Source: Rhodospirillaceae bacterium
Lineage (GTDB): Bacteria > Pseudomonadota > Alphaproteobacteria > Rhodospirillales > Rhodospirillaceae
Assembly (NCBI GenBank): GCA_004297485.1
Contig: SCTM01000128.1
Location: 1-42,131, forward strand
Direction of reading: 5' to 3'
DNA length: 42,131 nt
Positions 33,353 through 41,462 of this stretch are shown piece after piece (within the stretch, counting starts at the first letter, position 1; every line of letters starts with the position of its first letter). The position numbers were made by a program, and so were the translations under genes. The notes under the pieces are model-generated. The model did not search any database. It was given only the letters and a program-made list of their open reading frames with translations, and was not told the origin of the DNA.

Positions 33353-34147
33353 CTAATGGGTGACGCCCGTGAGCATATTGGTCATCGTCTCTGACGCCTG
33401 CCGTCGCGGCATACCGCAGAGCTGTTGAAAGAATTCCGCGATGGGCGGCATCACATAAATCGGGCCATTTGCAATATTGTCGAGGCTCAACTGGGCCATA
33501 TCGTTGGGATCAGCTGCCTCGCCCGGACGGAACGTGACCCCGAGCCGCGTCATGGACGGCGTATCGACGGCACCCATGACGACACTCACCACGTCGACGC
33601 CGCGCGGCTTGAGTTCGGACCATAAACCTTCGGCAAAAATATGGGTAAATGCTTTTGACGCGGAGTAAGTGACAACGGTTGCGCCGCCGGCGCTGCCCGC
33701 GAGCGAGCCCATGAGAATGATGCCACCGCGTCCGCGCGCCGCCATCTTCTTGCCGAAGTGATGGCAGAGCGCCACCTGTCCGACCGGATTCAGGAGAACC
33801 ACTTTCATCGCGTCTTCCAAGGTCTTCTCGACGAAGGGCGCAGTGCTTTGTTGTGCCCCGGCGTTGTAGACCAAAAGCCCGACGTCGATGTCGTCAGTAA
33901 TCTTTCGGACGCACTCCAGCAGATCGGGCCGGGTCAGGTCGAGTGCCAGCGTGCGCACCTGTACGCCGGATTCGGCACGAACAGCGCGAGCAACTTCCTC
34001 GAGTGGCCCTTCTTTCCGGGCAATCAAAACGACGTTAATACCTGCCTTGCCGAGCTTATGTGCGAAGGCGGCTCCTATGGCTTCGGATCCACCCGGGATG
34101 ACGGCCCAAGGACCATACTTAGCGGCAGTGATCGTCATATCTATCAT
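33353..34147 (-). CDS. Short-chain dehydrogenase/reductase
   Basis: A 264-residue SDR of the DltE/ketoreductase-like type. The cofactor turn is PGGSEAIG (18-25), a changed form of TGxxxGIG. R44 after the second strand suggests NADPH. It has YNAG (94-97), S148 (MGSLAG), Y161 and K165 (YSASK). The C-terminal about 60 residues (RPGEAADPNDMAQLSLDNI) resemble SDRs that act on steroid or long acyl ketones. AAGGGAT lies just before the first ATG; a start three codons later is equally possible. It stands 60 bases before the Rieske gene and may supply or consume its product. Confidence 0.86.
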   Translation of the reverse strand: MIDMTITAAKYGPWAVIPGGSEAIGAAFAHKLGKAGINVVLIARKEGPLEEVARAVRAESGVQVRTLALDLTRPDLLECVRKITDDIDVGLLVYNAGAQQSTAPFVEKTLEDAMKVVLLNPVGQVALCHHFGKKMAARGRGGIILMGSLAGSAGGATVVTYSASKAFTHIFAEGLWSELKPRGVDVVSVVMGAVDTPSMTRLGVTFRPGEAADPNDMAQLSLDNIANGPIYVMPPIAEFFQQLCGMPRRQASETMTNMLTGVTH

Positions 34148-34525
34148 CCTATCCCTTGAAACCGTGCGAGAGACGATTCATCGCCTTGTCACCTGCCGAC
34201 ACGGCATATCCGTTCCGAAAACGCGATCCAGCAGGCTTGGCGCATCAACATGCGTGACACATTCCAAACCACGGTCACCCCCACCGAATGACCTCTCTGA
34301 TACCTCAAAAACGCTCCCCAATCCCCAAAATAAACCCCCTGTTCCGAAGCGTGGACAATATCGCCCGATACCCAGTGAGTTCTGCGGATTATGGCGGCGC
34401 GACGGGACTGGAGAGGAGCCCAATTTGCAGGAAATTCCGGCATTTTTCTCATGAACAGGAAGTCGACAGAAAATTACCCGCATTATCTGCCCTCACCACC
34501 ACTCAGATCGCCCCGGCGCAAAGGT
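34148..34525. other. 378-base spacer with no recognised gene
   Basis: Between two minus-strand genes. Open frames of about 100 codons exist on both strands but have skewed, repeat-poor composition and no family resemblance. I see no terminator hairpin or palindrome of note. It could hold a promoter for the SDR-Rieske pair. Confidence 0.35.
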
Positions 34526-35020
34526 CTAGACGACGGCGTCGCCCGTCGTTTGCAGGTAGCGAAATTCCACGGATTTGCGCAGAACCTCGAACGACTTGAT
34601 CCGCCAGACACCGTCGCTGCGCACGTAGGTGTCGCGATAGTGACCGTAACCGTGCACCTCCATTCCTGGAAAGCGCAAGATATCTTCCAGACCCCAGATC
34701 CCACGCGCGGTATCGGCGGTGAGAACCTCGATTTCAGCGTTGAAGCCGCGATGAACGCTGGTCCCGTTGGCGAGCCCCGCGCTGATCCAGGCAACAATAG
34801 CGTCGGCGCCCGTGATGTGAGGTGTAGTCCAATGGCTCCACGGAATCGTGCCCTTCCACTTCTTCTCGGCTTCCGCATCGTTCGGTGATCCGAACACCGC
34901 ATCGTCCGCGAGAATCCCGCGAAAGGCGACCCAGTCGTGGCTGTCGATAACGCGGAAGTAGCGGGCCTTCAGCTTTTTGATTTCCTCGACCGCCAACAGT
35001 TTATCGATGGGCGACAGCAT
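34526..35020 (-). CDS. SnoaL-like/NTF2-fold protein (1)
   Basis: A 164-residue protein with the SnoaL_4 pattern: an N-terminal helix with EEIKKLKARYFRVIDSHDW, FRGILADDAVF, and GMEVHGYGHYRDTYVRSDGVWRIKSFEVLRKSVEF near the end. The fold is that of ketosteroid isomerase, scytalone dehydratase and polyketide cyclases, which work by acid-base residues without cofactor. D27/H28 and H103 are candidate catalytic residues. GGGAGAG gives a clear start. It is separated by 205 bases from the SDR gene upstream. An isomerase or dehydratase function is likely; the substrate is not known. Confidence 0.8.
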   Translation of the reverse strand: MLSPIDKLLAVEEIKKLKARYFRVIDSHDWVAFRGILADDAVFGSPNDAEAEKKWKGTIPWSHWTTPHITGADAIVAWISAGLANGTSVHRGFNAEIEVLTADTARGIWGLEDILRFPGMEVHGYGHYRDTYVRSDGVWRIKSFEVLRKSVEFRYLQTTGDAVV

Positions 35021-35225
35021 GATTATCTCTCCCGAGCGAATTGCAACGATCTGGATGGCGACAATTTAATCGTCCAAGGAAAATGGATTCAGGCCACCTG
35101 GACCGAACCATGATAAGGCAGAAGGCTATTGCGCCGCACGGGATTCTCTGGCGATCGATCGAGACTCATACTGGTCGGGTGCGCGCCCTCACGTCAGATC
35201 TTATGATTACCGAGCACCAAAGAAC

Positions 35226-36038
35226 CTAGATCGGCGCCACGTCAACCCCGCCGTCGACATTCAAGATTACGCCGGTGATATGTCCTGCTTCACCGGAGGC
35301 CAGAAACACTGCGGCTGCCGCCACGTCCCAGACGGTGGTTCGCTCGCGGCGCAGCGGTACACCGAGGCCGCCCTCCTTCATCTTGGCCTCAAGCGCTTCG
35401 CCCCGGATGCCCGCCTTCTCATACAGGCCACGCACGAGCGGCGTATCGCAATAGCCGATGCGGATGCAATTCACGCGGATATTATTGGGCCCGTACTCGG
35501 CGGCGGCTGCGCGGGTTATCGCCTCAACACCGGCTTTGGCAGCGGTGTAACCGGGACTCTTCCCCCTCAGGAGAGGACGCACGGCCGCTATCGAGGAGGT
35601 ATTGACGATGGCGCCACCACCGCGCGCAAGCAAATGCGGGATTCCCGCGCGCATGCCAAGAAACGCGCTTTTCAACGACACAGCAATCTCGAGGTCCCAA
35701 TCCGCGAGGCTGTACTCATGCAATGCGCCACCCCCGGCGCCCGACCCGACGTTATTGTGCACGATGTCGATCCCACCTAACTTCTCGCGCGCATAGGCCA
35801 TCGCTGCTTCCATATCCGTATTGGATGTGGCATCAGCGCGAAGCGCGTGAGCGGCGTGACCTTCTTCGGTGATGATGCGCGCAGTTTCTTCAGCACGCGC
35901 GCTGTCGAAGTCCACCGCGAGGACGATCGCGCCCTCACGCGCGTAAGCGGCCGCAACCGCCTTGCCGTTGGACCAGCCCGAACCGCTCGAACCGGCACCA
36001 ATCACAACCGCGACTTTGCCTTCAAGACGACGGCTCAT
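35226..36038 (-). CDS. Short-chain dehydrogenase/reductase
   Basis: A 270-residue SDR. The cofactor turn is unusually long, GAGSSGSGWSNGKA (14-27), as in a branch where TGxxxGxG becomes G-x-G-S-S-G-x-G. D43 suggests NAD(H). It has HNNVG (94-98) in place of NNAG, S148/S149, Y164 and K168 (YTAAK), and ends with NVDGG. The start at 36038 is chosen because GGAG lies nine bases upstream; a GTG two codons earlier is less likely. It is 69 bases after the DUF1214 gene in the same direction. It belongs to the second sulfotransferase/DUF1214 module, as an SDR also ends the first. Confidence 0.88.
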   Translation of the reverse strand: MSRRLEGKVAVVIGAGSSGSGWSNGKAVAAAYAREGAIVLAVDFDSARAEETARIITEEGHAAHALRADATSNTDMEAAMAYAREKLGGIDIVHNNVGSGAGGGALHEYSLADWDLEIAVSLKSAFLGMRAGIPHLLARGGGAIVNTSSIAAVRPLLRGKSPGYTAAKAGVEAITRAAAAEYGPNNIRVNCIRIGYCDTPLVRGLYEKAGIRGEALEAKMKEGGLGVPLRRERTTVWDVAAAAVFLASGEAGHITGVILNVDGGVDVAPI

Positions 36039-36107
36039 GTGCACTGCTCCAGGTTTGTATGAATAAGTTTGGCAGTCGGGGCGTGTGAGTGCGCCGCTTT
36101 TTAATCC

Positions 36108-37319
36108 TCAATAATTATAGCGACGCTCGATCGCCCGCCGACGTTTCTTGAGTTCAGCGCGGCGCACCTCGGGTGCGATTCGTGCCGTATCTTCCGGAAG
36201 ATTCTGGGCGAGTTCGGCGTAAGGTACCAGTCGGGCTATGGGTGTCGATATGCCTTGAGCGAAGAAATAACGCACGAATACCGCGCCCTTGCGGCTATCT
36301 ACCGGCGTGAGCCAGTTCTGGATACCAGGATCGCGATGACAAATAACCGCTCGGATTTTTCCGTCGCCGTCCACGGACGCCTGTGCCTTGTTCAGGCTAC
36401 AATTATGATAAGTGTAGTCGATGGCTTGACTCCAGATGTCGCTCAGCTGCACGCCCCAGTACTTCGGATTGGGCGGATCGATTTCGACGATAAGCGCGTC
36501 TTCCGGGCCAATATCATATGCGAGGATGTTGTAGGTCGCCTCTGGAGCCGCGGCCTGGCCAGCGCCCAATTTCGGAACCGCAAAGCGATTCCAGCCACCG
36601 GCCATGGCTAGCGCACCCTCCACGACTTTGATCGAGACGCCGTCCGCGCAGTATTTCATGAACCGCACCGCGTCTTCGAGCCGGCGGATCATCGTTGTCT
36701 CGTCGTGCACCATTGGCCGGGGTGCGACATCGTCGATCGCCTCCACATGCATTTCCGTACGCCGCTCATTTTCCCAGTCGCCGAAGACTTCGCGCACCAT
36801 GATGGCGTTACGATCCGACTCGGGATCGAGCTTGAACCAGTTGCCGTCGTGCTGCGTCGCACTGGCAATGATCTCGAAATTACCGTCCTTATCGAACTGC
36901 AACGTGTCGAGATCACGGTTGCTGAGGAGCTTAATACGCTCCTGAGGCAACGTAAGGTGGGCATTCATCGACTGCATCAAGACCATGAGTGAATTGCTTC
37001 TCTTGCCCCAGATGCGATAGGTGCGCCGTCCATCGAGGTACGCAACGCTATAAAGAAAATCGACGTTGGGCACGCCCCAGGTATAGGTTAGCGGGTCATA
37101 CAGCGTGCGGAAGTGGGGGTAGTCGGGCCGCGGTGCGATCGCGACATTGAAGGCCTCGGCCTGGACCTGGTGAAACAGGTAGTGTGCTTCATTGCTCTCG
37201 CGCGAACCTTCGGCGAAACGATGACCAAAAATGATCTGACGGACGTCTTCGAGTCCCTGCAGATAGGCTTGCCAGGCCTGCTCCATGGCCGTCGAGATGT
37301 ACGGCGGCTTGCCTGTCAT
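36108..37319 (-). CDS. DUF1214 domain protein (copy 2)
   Basis: A 403-residue paralogue of the protein at 7966. Shared features are the N-terminal helical part, a strand-rich middle, the DUF1214-like region near 275-355 (KYWGVQLSDIWSQAIDY, DGKIRAVICHRDPGIQNWL), and a basic end (KKRRRAIERRYNY). The DPG-x-x-NWL motif is common to both. Overall identity looks low, so the duplication is old or the two were gained separately. GAGGGAGAA directly before 37319 fixes the start; the preceding 36 codons are not used. It begins 19 bases after the stop of the sulfotransferase gene. Function unknown. Confidence 0.82.
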   Translation of the reverse strand: MTGKPPYISTAMEQAWQAYLQGLEDVRQIIFGHRFAEGSRESNEAHYLFHQVQAEAFNVAIAPRPDYPHFRTLYDPLTYTWGVPNVDFLYSVAYLDGRRTYRIWGKRSNSLMVLMQSMNAHLTLPQERIKLLSNRDLDTLQFDKDGNFEIIASATQHDGNWFKLDPESDRNAIMVREVFGDWENERRTEMHVEAIDDVAPRPMVHDETTMIRRLEDAVRFMKYCADGVSIKVVEGALAMAGGWNRFAVPKLGAGQAAAPEATYNILAYDIGPEDALIVEIDPPNPKYWGVQLSDIWSQAIDYTYHNCSLNKAQASVDGDGKIRAVICHRDPGIQNWLTPVDSRKGAVFVRYFFAQGISTPIARLVPYAELAQNLPEDTARIAPEVRRAELKKRRRAIERRYNY

Positions 37320-37338
37320 CGTTTTCTCCCTCTTGCCT

Positions 37339-38559
37339 TCAGACCGACAGCGACGGACGGACACCGAACCCAAAGCCGAAACGTTCGCGATATTCTTCGA
37401 ACTGACGATTGATGAGATCGGCCTCAAGGCCGAAATCCTCCGGCGAATGCCGATGCACGCCGTGCTTGGTCTGAGGATTGCGCGCTACCCAGTCGCGGAT
37501 ATTGTCAGCGGCTTGGCGGCTCAGCGTAAGTCCGAAGCGTTCGTAGATGCGCTCGACGGTCCGCACGGGATTCGTCATCACATCATGGTAGGAGACGTCG
37601 TAAAACCGGTCTTCGCCAACGGCGTCGCGCACCCGCATGCCGTGCTGAAAAAGTCGGCGTTCGAGTTCGACAGCCTCCTGCGCCAGGCCACGCCGTGCCT
37701 CAGGCGCGACCGGTCCGCAGAGGCCACGCGTCGTACACATGACGCTGGCGCAGGAGCCCAGCAATTCGGCCAGGTCGCGGTGAGTCCAAAGCAGATTCGC
37801 ATCCGGGTACTGCGCATGGAGGTCTCCCAACCAAACCATGTGGTCGGCCGCTTTGAGCGCCCAACGCCGGTCCTCCCGTCCCCATTGCGCGTGCTGCAGG
37901 AAACTATGGTGGAAGGCCAGCGCGGCGCTATGGTCGGCGGTTAGCAGGTATTCACGATAGCTGTCCAATGGGTAGTAGTAATAGAGACCCTTGGTCGTCA
38001 TCGCCATGATCAGGATTTCGGTGCCGCACTCCCCGACGGCGCTGGCACCTTCCTCGATCAAGTACGAATGCTGGATGTAAATATTAGGGATTTGGTCCAG
38101 AAATTTGTGAATGCGGGCGTTGGCGGCATCGATGCGCGCGGGCGTGGGCTCACCCAATGCCAGCGGCGGACTCGGTTCGAGGCATTCACAGTATGTCGGC
38201 GCGATATTCTTCGGATCAAGGCTGAGTAGTGTATGGAGCAGCGTGGAACCGGAGCGCGGCGGGCCGACGACGATAAAGGGATTCCGGATAGCGACCTTGG
38301 CGATGTCCGTGTAGCGCTTGCGATCGTCAACAACACGCAGCCGATTGGCGAGATGGCTAGCCAACCAGGGCACGACAATTTCCCGCGATGCCGGGGTCAT
38401 CTTCGGCCAAGCATCATGCCGGAAGGAATACAGCAGGGCCTCAAGCGGCGCACGTAGGCGATCGTCGCCAAAGTCGTCGAGACCCGTCTCGGCCCGTGCC
38501 AGTTCCATCAGCGTTGCCGAGTCCGGACATTCTTGCGTGGTGTATTTAGATAGCGTCAT
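37339..38559 (-). CDS. Sulfotransferase-family protein (copy 2)
   Basis: A 406-residue protein of the Sulfotransfer_3 type. The PAPS 5'-phosphosulfate loop is VGPPRSGSTLLHTLL (98-112), and the 3'-phosphate region is WTHRDLAELLGSC (258-270). The C-terminal pattern NPQTKHGVHRHSPEDFGLE mirrors the first copy's GTHRYHVSDFGLT, showing both are from the same subfamily. GAGGACC stands before the start. It is 131 bases after the SnoaL-like gene and is followed by the DUF1214 gene, the reverse of the order at 6733-9144. The acceptor is unknown; hydrophobic alcohols are likely by family. Confidence 0.85.
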   Translation of the reverse strand: MTLSKYTTQECPDSATLMELARAETGLDDFGDDRLRAPLEALLYSFRHDAWPKMTPASREIVVPWLASHLANRLRVVDDRKRYTDIAKVAIRNPFIVVGPPRSGSTLLHTLLSLDPKNIAPTYCECLEPSPPLALGEPTPARIDAANARIHKFLDQIPNIYIQHSYLIEEGASAVGECGTEILIMAMTTKGLYYYYPLDSYREYLLTADHSAALAFHHSFLQHAQWGREDRRWALKAADHMVWLGDLHAQYPDANLLWTHRDLAELLGSCASVMCTTRGLCGPVAPEARRGLAQEAVELERRLFQHGMRVRDAVGEDRFYDVSYHDVMTNPVRTVERIYERFGLTLSRQAADNIRDWVARNPQTKHGVHRHSPEDFGLEADLINRQFEEYRERFGFGFGVRPSLSV

Positions 38560-38690
38560 ACGGTCCTCATTTTCGGCATCTTACCAACCTAGGACACTCG
38601 TTGGTCACGTGGCGAAATCGTCCCAGATATCTCGCCACGTTGTAGCGCACAATGAAGCTCCGGAACCAAACACCTTGGTACCTGCGTCGG

Positions 38691-39230
38691 TCAGTTCCGC
38701 ACGAGCGCGTTCAAATAGGAAACCTCACCTGCCTCACCTGCGTGGCGCAAAGTATGGATGAGAGGTTCAAGGACAGCTCCTGGTGCCACTTCCCCTCCGA
38801 TACCGGGATTGCCTTCCCAGAAATTGCCGCGACAAAAGCGTGTTTTAATCCGCCAGCCCTCGGGTGTACGGATCCAGCTGTCGTCGTAGTAGCAGCCCAT
38901 TTGGAAATAGCCCTTGCCCTTGACCAGCCGCACCACGACGTAACTGATGGAATTCGCGCGATCACCATTCACGATGACTTGATGGTTCATGATGTTGTGT
39001 TGTGACCCATCGAGGGGGGCATGAAATTGCTCCATGTGGGACTTAATTTCTTCCCGGCTTTTATAGAAGACCGGAGGGTTATAATTGGCCTCGATCTCCT
39101 GTGCGAAAACCTGGTCGAAAAGTTGGTAGCGATGGGCGTCAATCGCCAGCCCGTACAGGTTGAGAGCGTTCACAATTTGCCTCGTATCGTCGAGGACTTT
39201 CACCATCTGATTGAAATCGTCGCCGCTCAT
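38691..39230 (-). CDS. SnoaL-like/NTF2-fold protein (2)
   Basis: A 179-residue protein with the SnoaL_4 pattern: DDTRQIVNALNLYGLAIDA, FDQVFAQEIEANY, HNIMNHQVIVNGDRA and YYDDSWIRTPEGWRIKTRF. This is the fold of ketosteroid isomerase and the non-catalytic small subunits of ring-hydroxylating oxygenases. As it opens the run that ends with the Rieske gene, either role is conceivable, though the true small-subunit pattern is not evident. D31/H33 are candidate catalytic residues. GGGGAGGA upstream fixes the start at 39230; 50 codons further upstream are open but unlike the family. It is a relative of the protein at 34526, not a close copy. Confidence 0.8.
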   Translation of the reverse strand: MSGDDFNQMVKVLDDTRQIVNALNLYGLAIDAHRYQLFDQVFAQEIEANYNPPVFYKSREEIKSHMEQFHAPLDGSQHNIMNHQVIVNGDRANSISYVVVRLVKGKGYFQMGCYYDDSWIRTPEGWRIKTRFCRGNFWEGNPGIGGEVAPGAVLEPLIHTLRHAGEAGEVSYLNALVRN

Positions 39231-39549
39231 CGAGATCCTCCCCTTTGCAGTCGCAATACCAGCCGCCAGAGCATCTCCCGATTCAAATGCTGACGGCAAT
39301 ATCTGACGAGACGTATGAGTGAAGAGACACTCGCCTCTTTGTCGCAGAAGAGCACGTGTTCCTTCTCGTCGCGTGGACACGTTCTGTGCGCGATCCCACT
39401 CGGTTCACATAGTGGCCAGACTGGCCATATTCTACGGTTGTATAGCCGTCCACAATCCAGAATACTTACGTGAGGTGCCAAGGAGCAGACCACGAATTGA
39501 AGAACTCTCGGGTTCGTTTGGAAGCTGAAAGTCGCGGGAGCATAAGGGA
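39231..39549. promoter_or_regulatory. Divergent 319-base spacer with palindromes
   Basis: TGGCCA-GAC-TGGCCA (39413-39427) reads as both a direct and an inverted repeat. ACGTGT (39354-39359) and ACACGT (39377-39382) form a second, looser pair. These may bind regulators for the minus-strand run from 39230 or the plus-strand gene at 39550. No gene is recognised, and there is no KstR2-type site. Confidence 0.4.
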
Positions 39550-40575
39550 ATGACGTTTTTCAAACACCTACCCGAGCATGTAGCTCGACAGATCAGAGCT
39601 CAATTCGTGACGGAATATGCCAGCGTCAGTGCTGCGGGTGTACCGATCGATACACCGCTCCTTCTTTTCCCCAGCGAAGATCTCAAGAGTCTCGACGTCG
39701 GTACGGGCTTGGCCTACCCGGTCAAAGCTGAGCGGGCACGCAAGAATCCGAAAGTCGGTCTGCTCTTGGAAGGCGGACCAGATCAGCCGGTGATCTCTGT
39801 TGCCGGCATGGCCGCCGTGCGCGACGCCGATCTGCAAGCCAATCTCGATCGCTACCTCGCGGAGGGGATACTTATTCCTTTCATGACGCCCAGCGTGATC
39901 GATTATGAATCCATTACACGTCACGCCGTGTGGTACTTTACGCGGATTATTATTTCCATCACGCCGGTGCATATTCGGTGGTGGAGAAATTTTGCGGCAA
40001 TGGATGAGAAGCCCCAGGAGTGGCGTGCGCCTGCCAATACGGTTTATCCAAAGTCTGACCCTGCCCCGCCCGGTAAACCAAGCGAAGCATCCAAGTGGCC
40101 TCAGCCGTCGTGGCAGGAATTAGCTCAAACTGCCCTGGCGCGAAAGGCTCCTGGTCATCTGACGCTCCTTGATGCCGAAGGATTCCCACTGCCGATCCGC
40201 GCGCGCGAGATCAAGGCTTGCGACGAGGGGTTCCGCTTGGTGATGCCGAAAGGGGCGCCGTGGTCAAAAGGCAAGGCAACATTTTCCTTCGAAGGCCGGG
40301 AAATGTTCGTCGGTGAAGCGGTGACCGAAGGTGCTAGCACATTGATGCGCGTTGAACGGGCATTGCCCGTACTTCCTCTGACGGCGGATTTTACCGAAGT
40401 ACTGCAGCCCAAGCCCGATACGCGGGCAAGCTTGATGAAGCGGTTGGAATACGAGGCGAAACGCCGTGGTCAGGCGATCCCCACCATGCCTGCGCGGCCA
40501 CCGCAACCGACGGTGGGCGCAAAAATACGGGCCGAGGCTACCGCTGCATACGTTGGCGCTCACGTGGAAACTTGA
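39550..40575 (+). CDS. Pyridoxamine 5'-phosphate oxidase-like (FMN split-barrel) protein
   Basis: A 341-residue protein. The first 140 residues follow the PPOX/flavin split-barrel pattern: [41 protein letters not shown] and [11 protein letters not shown]. Residues about 190-290 ([40 protein letters not shown]) look like a second, weaker barrel, so the protein may be a tandem. A conserved [18 protein letters not shown] segment (128-145) links them. Families with this fold use FMN or F420, or bind heme. GGGAG and AAGGGA lie just upstream of the start. It is a lone plus-strand gene between two minus-strand units. Function unknown; a reductase in the pathway is possible. Confidence 0.72.
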   Translation: MTFFKHLPEHVARQIRAQFVTEYASVSAAGVPIDTPLLLFPSEDLKSLDVGTGLAYPVKAERARKNPKVGLLLEGGPDQPVISVAGMAAVRDADLQANLDRYLAEGILIPFMTPSVIDYESITRHAVWYFTRIIISITPVHIRWWRNFAAMDEKPQEWRAPANTVYPKSDPAPPGKPSEASKWPQPSWQELAQTALARKAPGHLTLLDAEGFPLPIRAREIKACDEGFRLVMPKGAPWSKGKATFSFEGREMFVGEAVTEGASTLMRVERALPVLPLTADFTEVLQPKPDTRASLMKRLEYEAKRRGQAIPTMPARPPQPTVGAKIRAEATAAYVGAHVET

Positions 40576-40635
40576 GAGGCGGTTGCTGTCGGCGACTCGC
40601 CGAGCGATCCGCTGTCTGCCTTGAATCCACGAGGA

Positions 40636-41430
40636 TCACTTTTTGGCGGGTTGGCCGTCGGCGGGCGTCCAGACCGATGTCAGGGCATAGTCCGAGAGAT
40701 ATTTCGTCGAACACCAGCCGCCATCGACAACAATCGTCTGCCCGTTGATGAAACTCCCGCCAGGTGAGCATAGAAAGGCGATCGTGCTTGCCAGATCATC
40801 CACCGTACCCAAGCGGAAATGAGGGGTCATTTCGACGTTGATCCGGCGAAATTTCGGATCCTCCAGGCGACTTTCGACCATCGGCGTCAGGGTAACCCCC
40901 GGCGCGACGGCGTTAGAGCGGATTCCCAGTGCGCCATATTGGCATGCGATGTGCGTCGTAAGAGCCGTCAGTCCACCTTTCGCTGCGGAATATGCGCCGC
41001 CGCGCATTCCGCCGACGACCGCGAAGGTCGAGGTGACGTTGATAATCGCCGAGCCCTTCTTCATATGTGGCAAGACATCACGCGCCAGGCGAAACGGCGC
41101 GCGCAGCATGATGCCGAGAAAATAGTCCAGGGTCTGGTCGTCAGTCTCATGAAGCGGCTTGGGACTGCCGACGCCGGCATTGTTGACGAGAAAATCAATC
41201 TGATTCCAGCGCGCGACGGCGGCCTCGACAATACGCTTTGGAGCATCATCGGCGGTCAAATCGACCGCGATTGTTTCAATGCGCGTGGGATCATTGATGG
41301 CCGCCTTGAGGGCATCGAGTTTTTTCGTATCACGCCCGACGCCGACAACGGACATTCCCATTTCGGCCAGCTTGATCGCGGTTGCGAACCCAATGCCGCT
41401 GCTTGCCCCTGTGACGATTGCTACCTGCAT
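40636..41430 (-). CDS. Short-chain dehydrogenase/reductase
   Basis: A 264-residue classical SDR with TGASSGIG (7-14), R33 after the second strand (NADPH-type), NNAG (83-86), S134, Y147 and K151 (YSAAK), APG (176-178) and VVDGG near the end. A tail of about 30 residues after VVDGG (STKYLSDYALTSVWTPADG) extends beyond the usual end. The start at 41430 is chosen because GGAAG stands five bases upstream and the first strand begins at once; a start four codons earlier (41442) has no spaced ribosome site. It lies 32 bases after the next SDR gene, so the two form one unit. Confidence 0.88.
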   Translation of the reverse strand: MQVAIVTGASSGIGFATAIKLAEMGMSVVGVGRDTKKLDALKAAINDPTRIETIAVDLTADDAPKRIVEAAVARWNQIDFLVNNAGVGSPKPLHETDDQTLDYFLGIMLRAPFRLARDVLPHMKKGSAIINVTSTFAVVGGMRGGAYSAAKGGLTALTTHIACQYGALGIRSNAVAPGVTLTPMVESRLEDPKFRRINVEMTPHFRLGTVDDLASTIAFLCSPGGSFINGQTIVVDGGWCSTKYLSDYALTSVWTPADGQPAKK

Positions 41431-41462
41431 CTCAGCTTCCATCCCTATATGCGATCTTATCT

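Noticed and set aside
35389-35400. TCAAGCGCTTCG, a near match to the KstR2-type operator
   Set aside because: It lacks the final TTG half and lies inside an SDR coding region far from any start.
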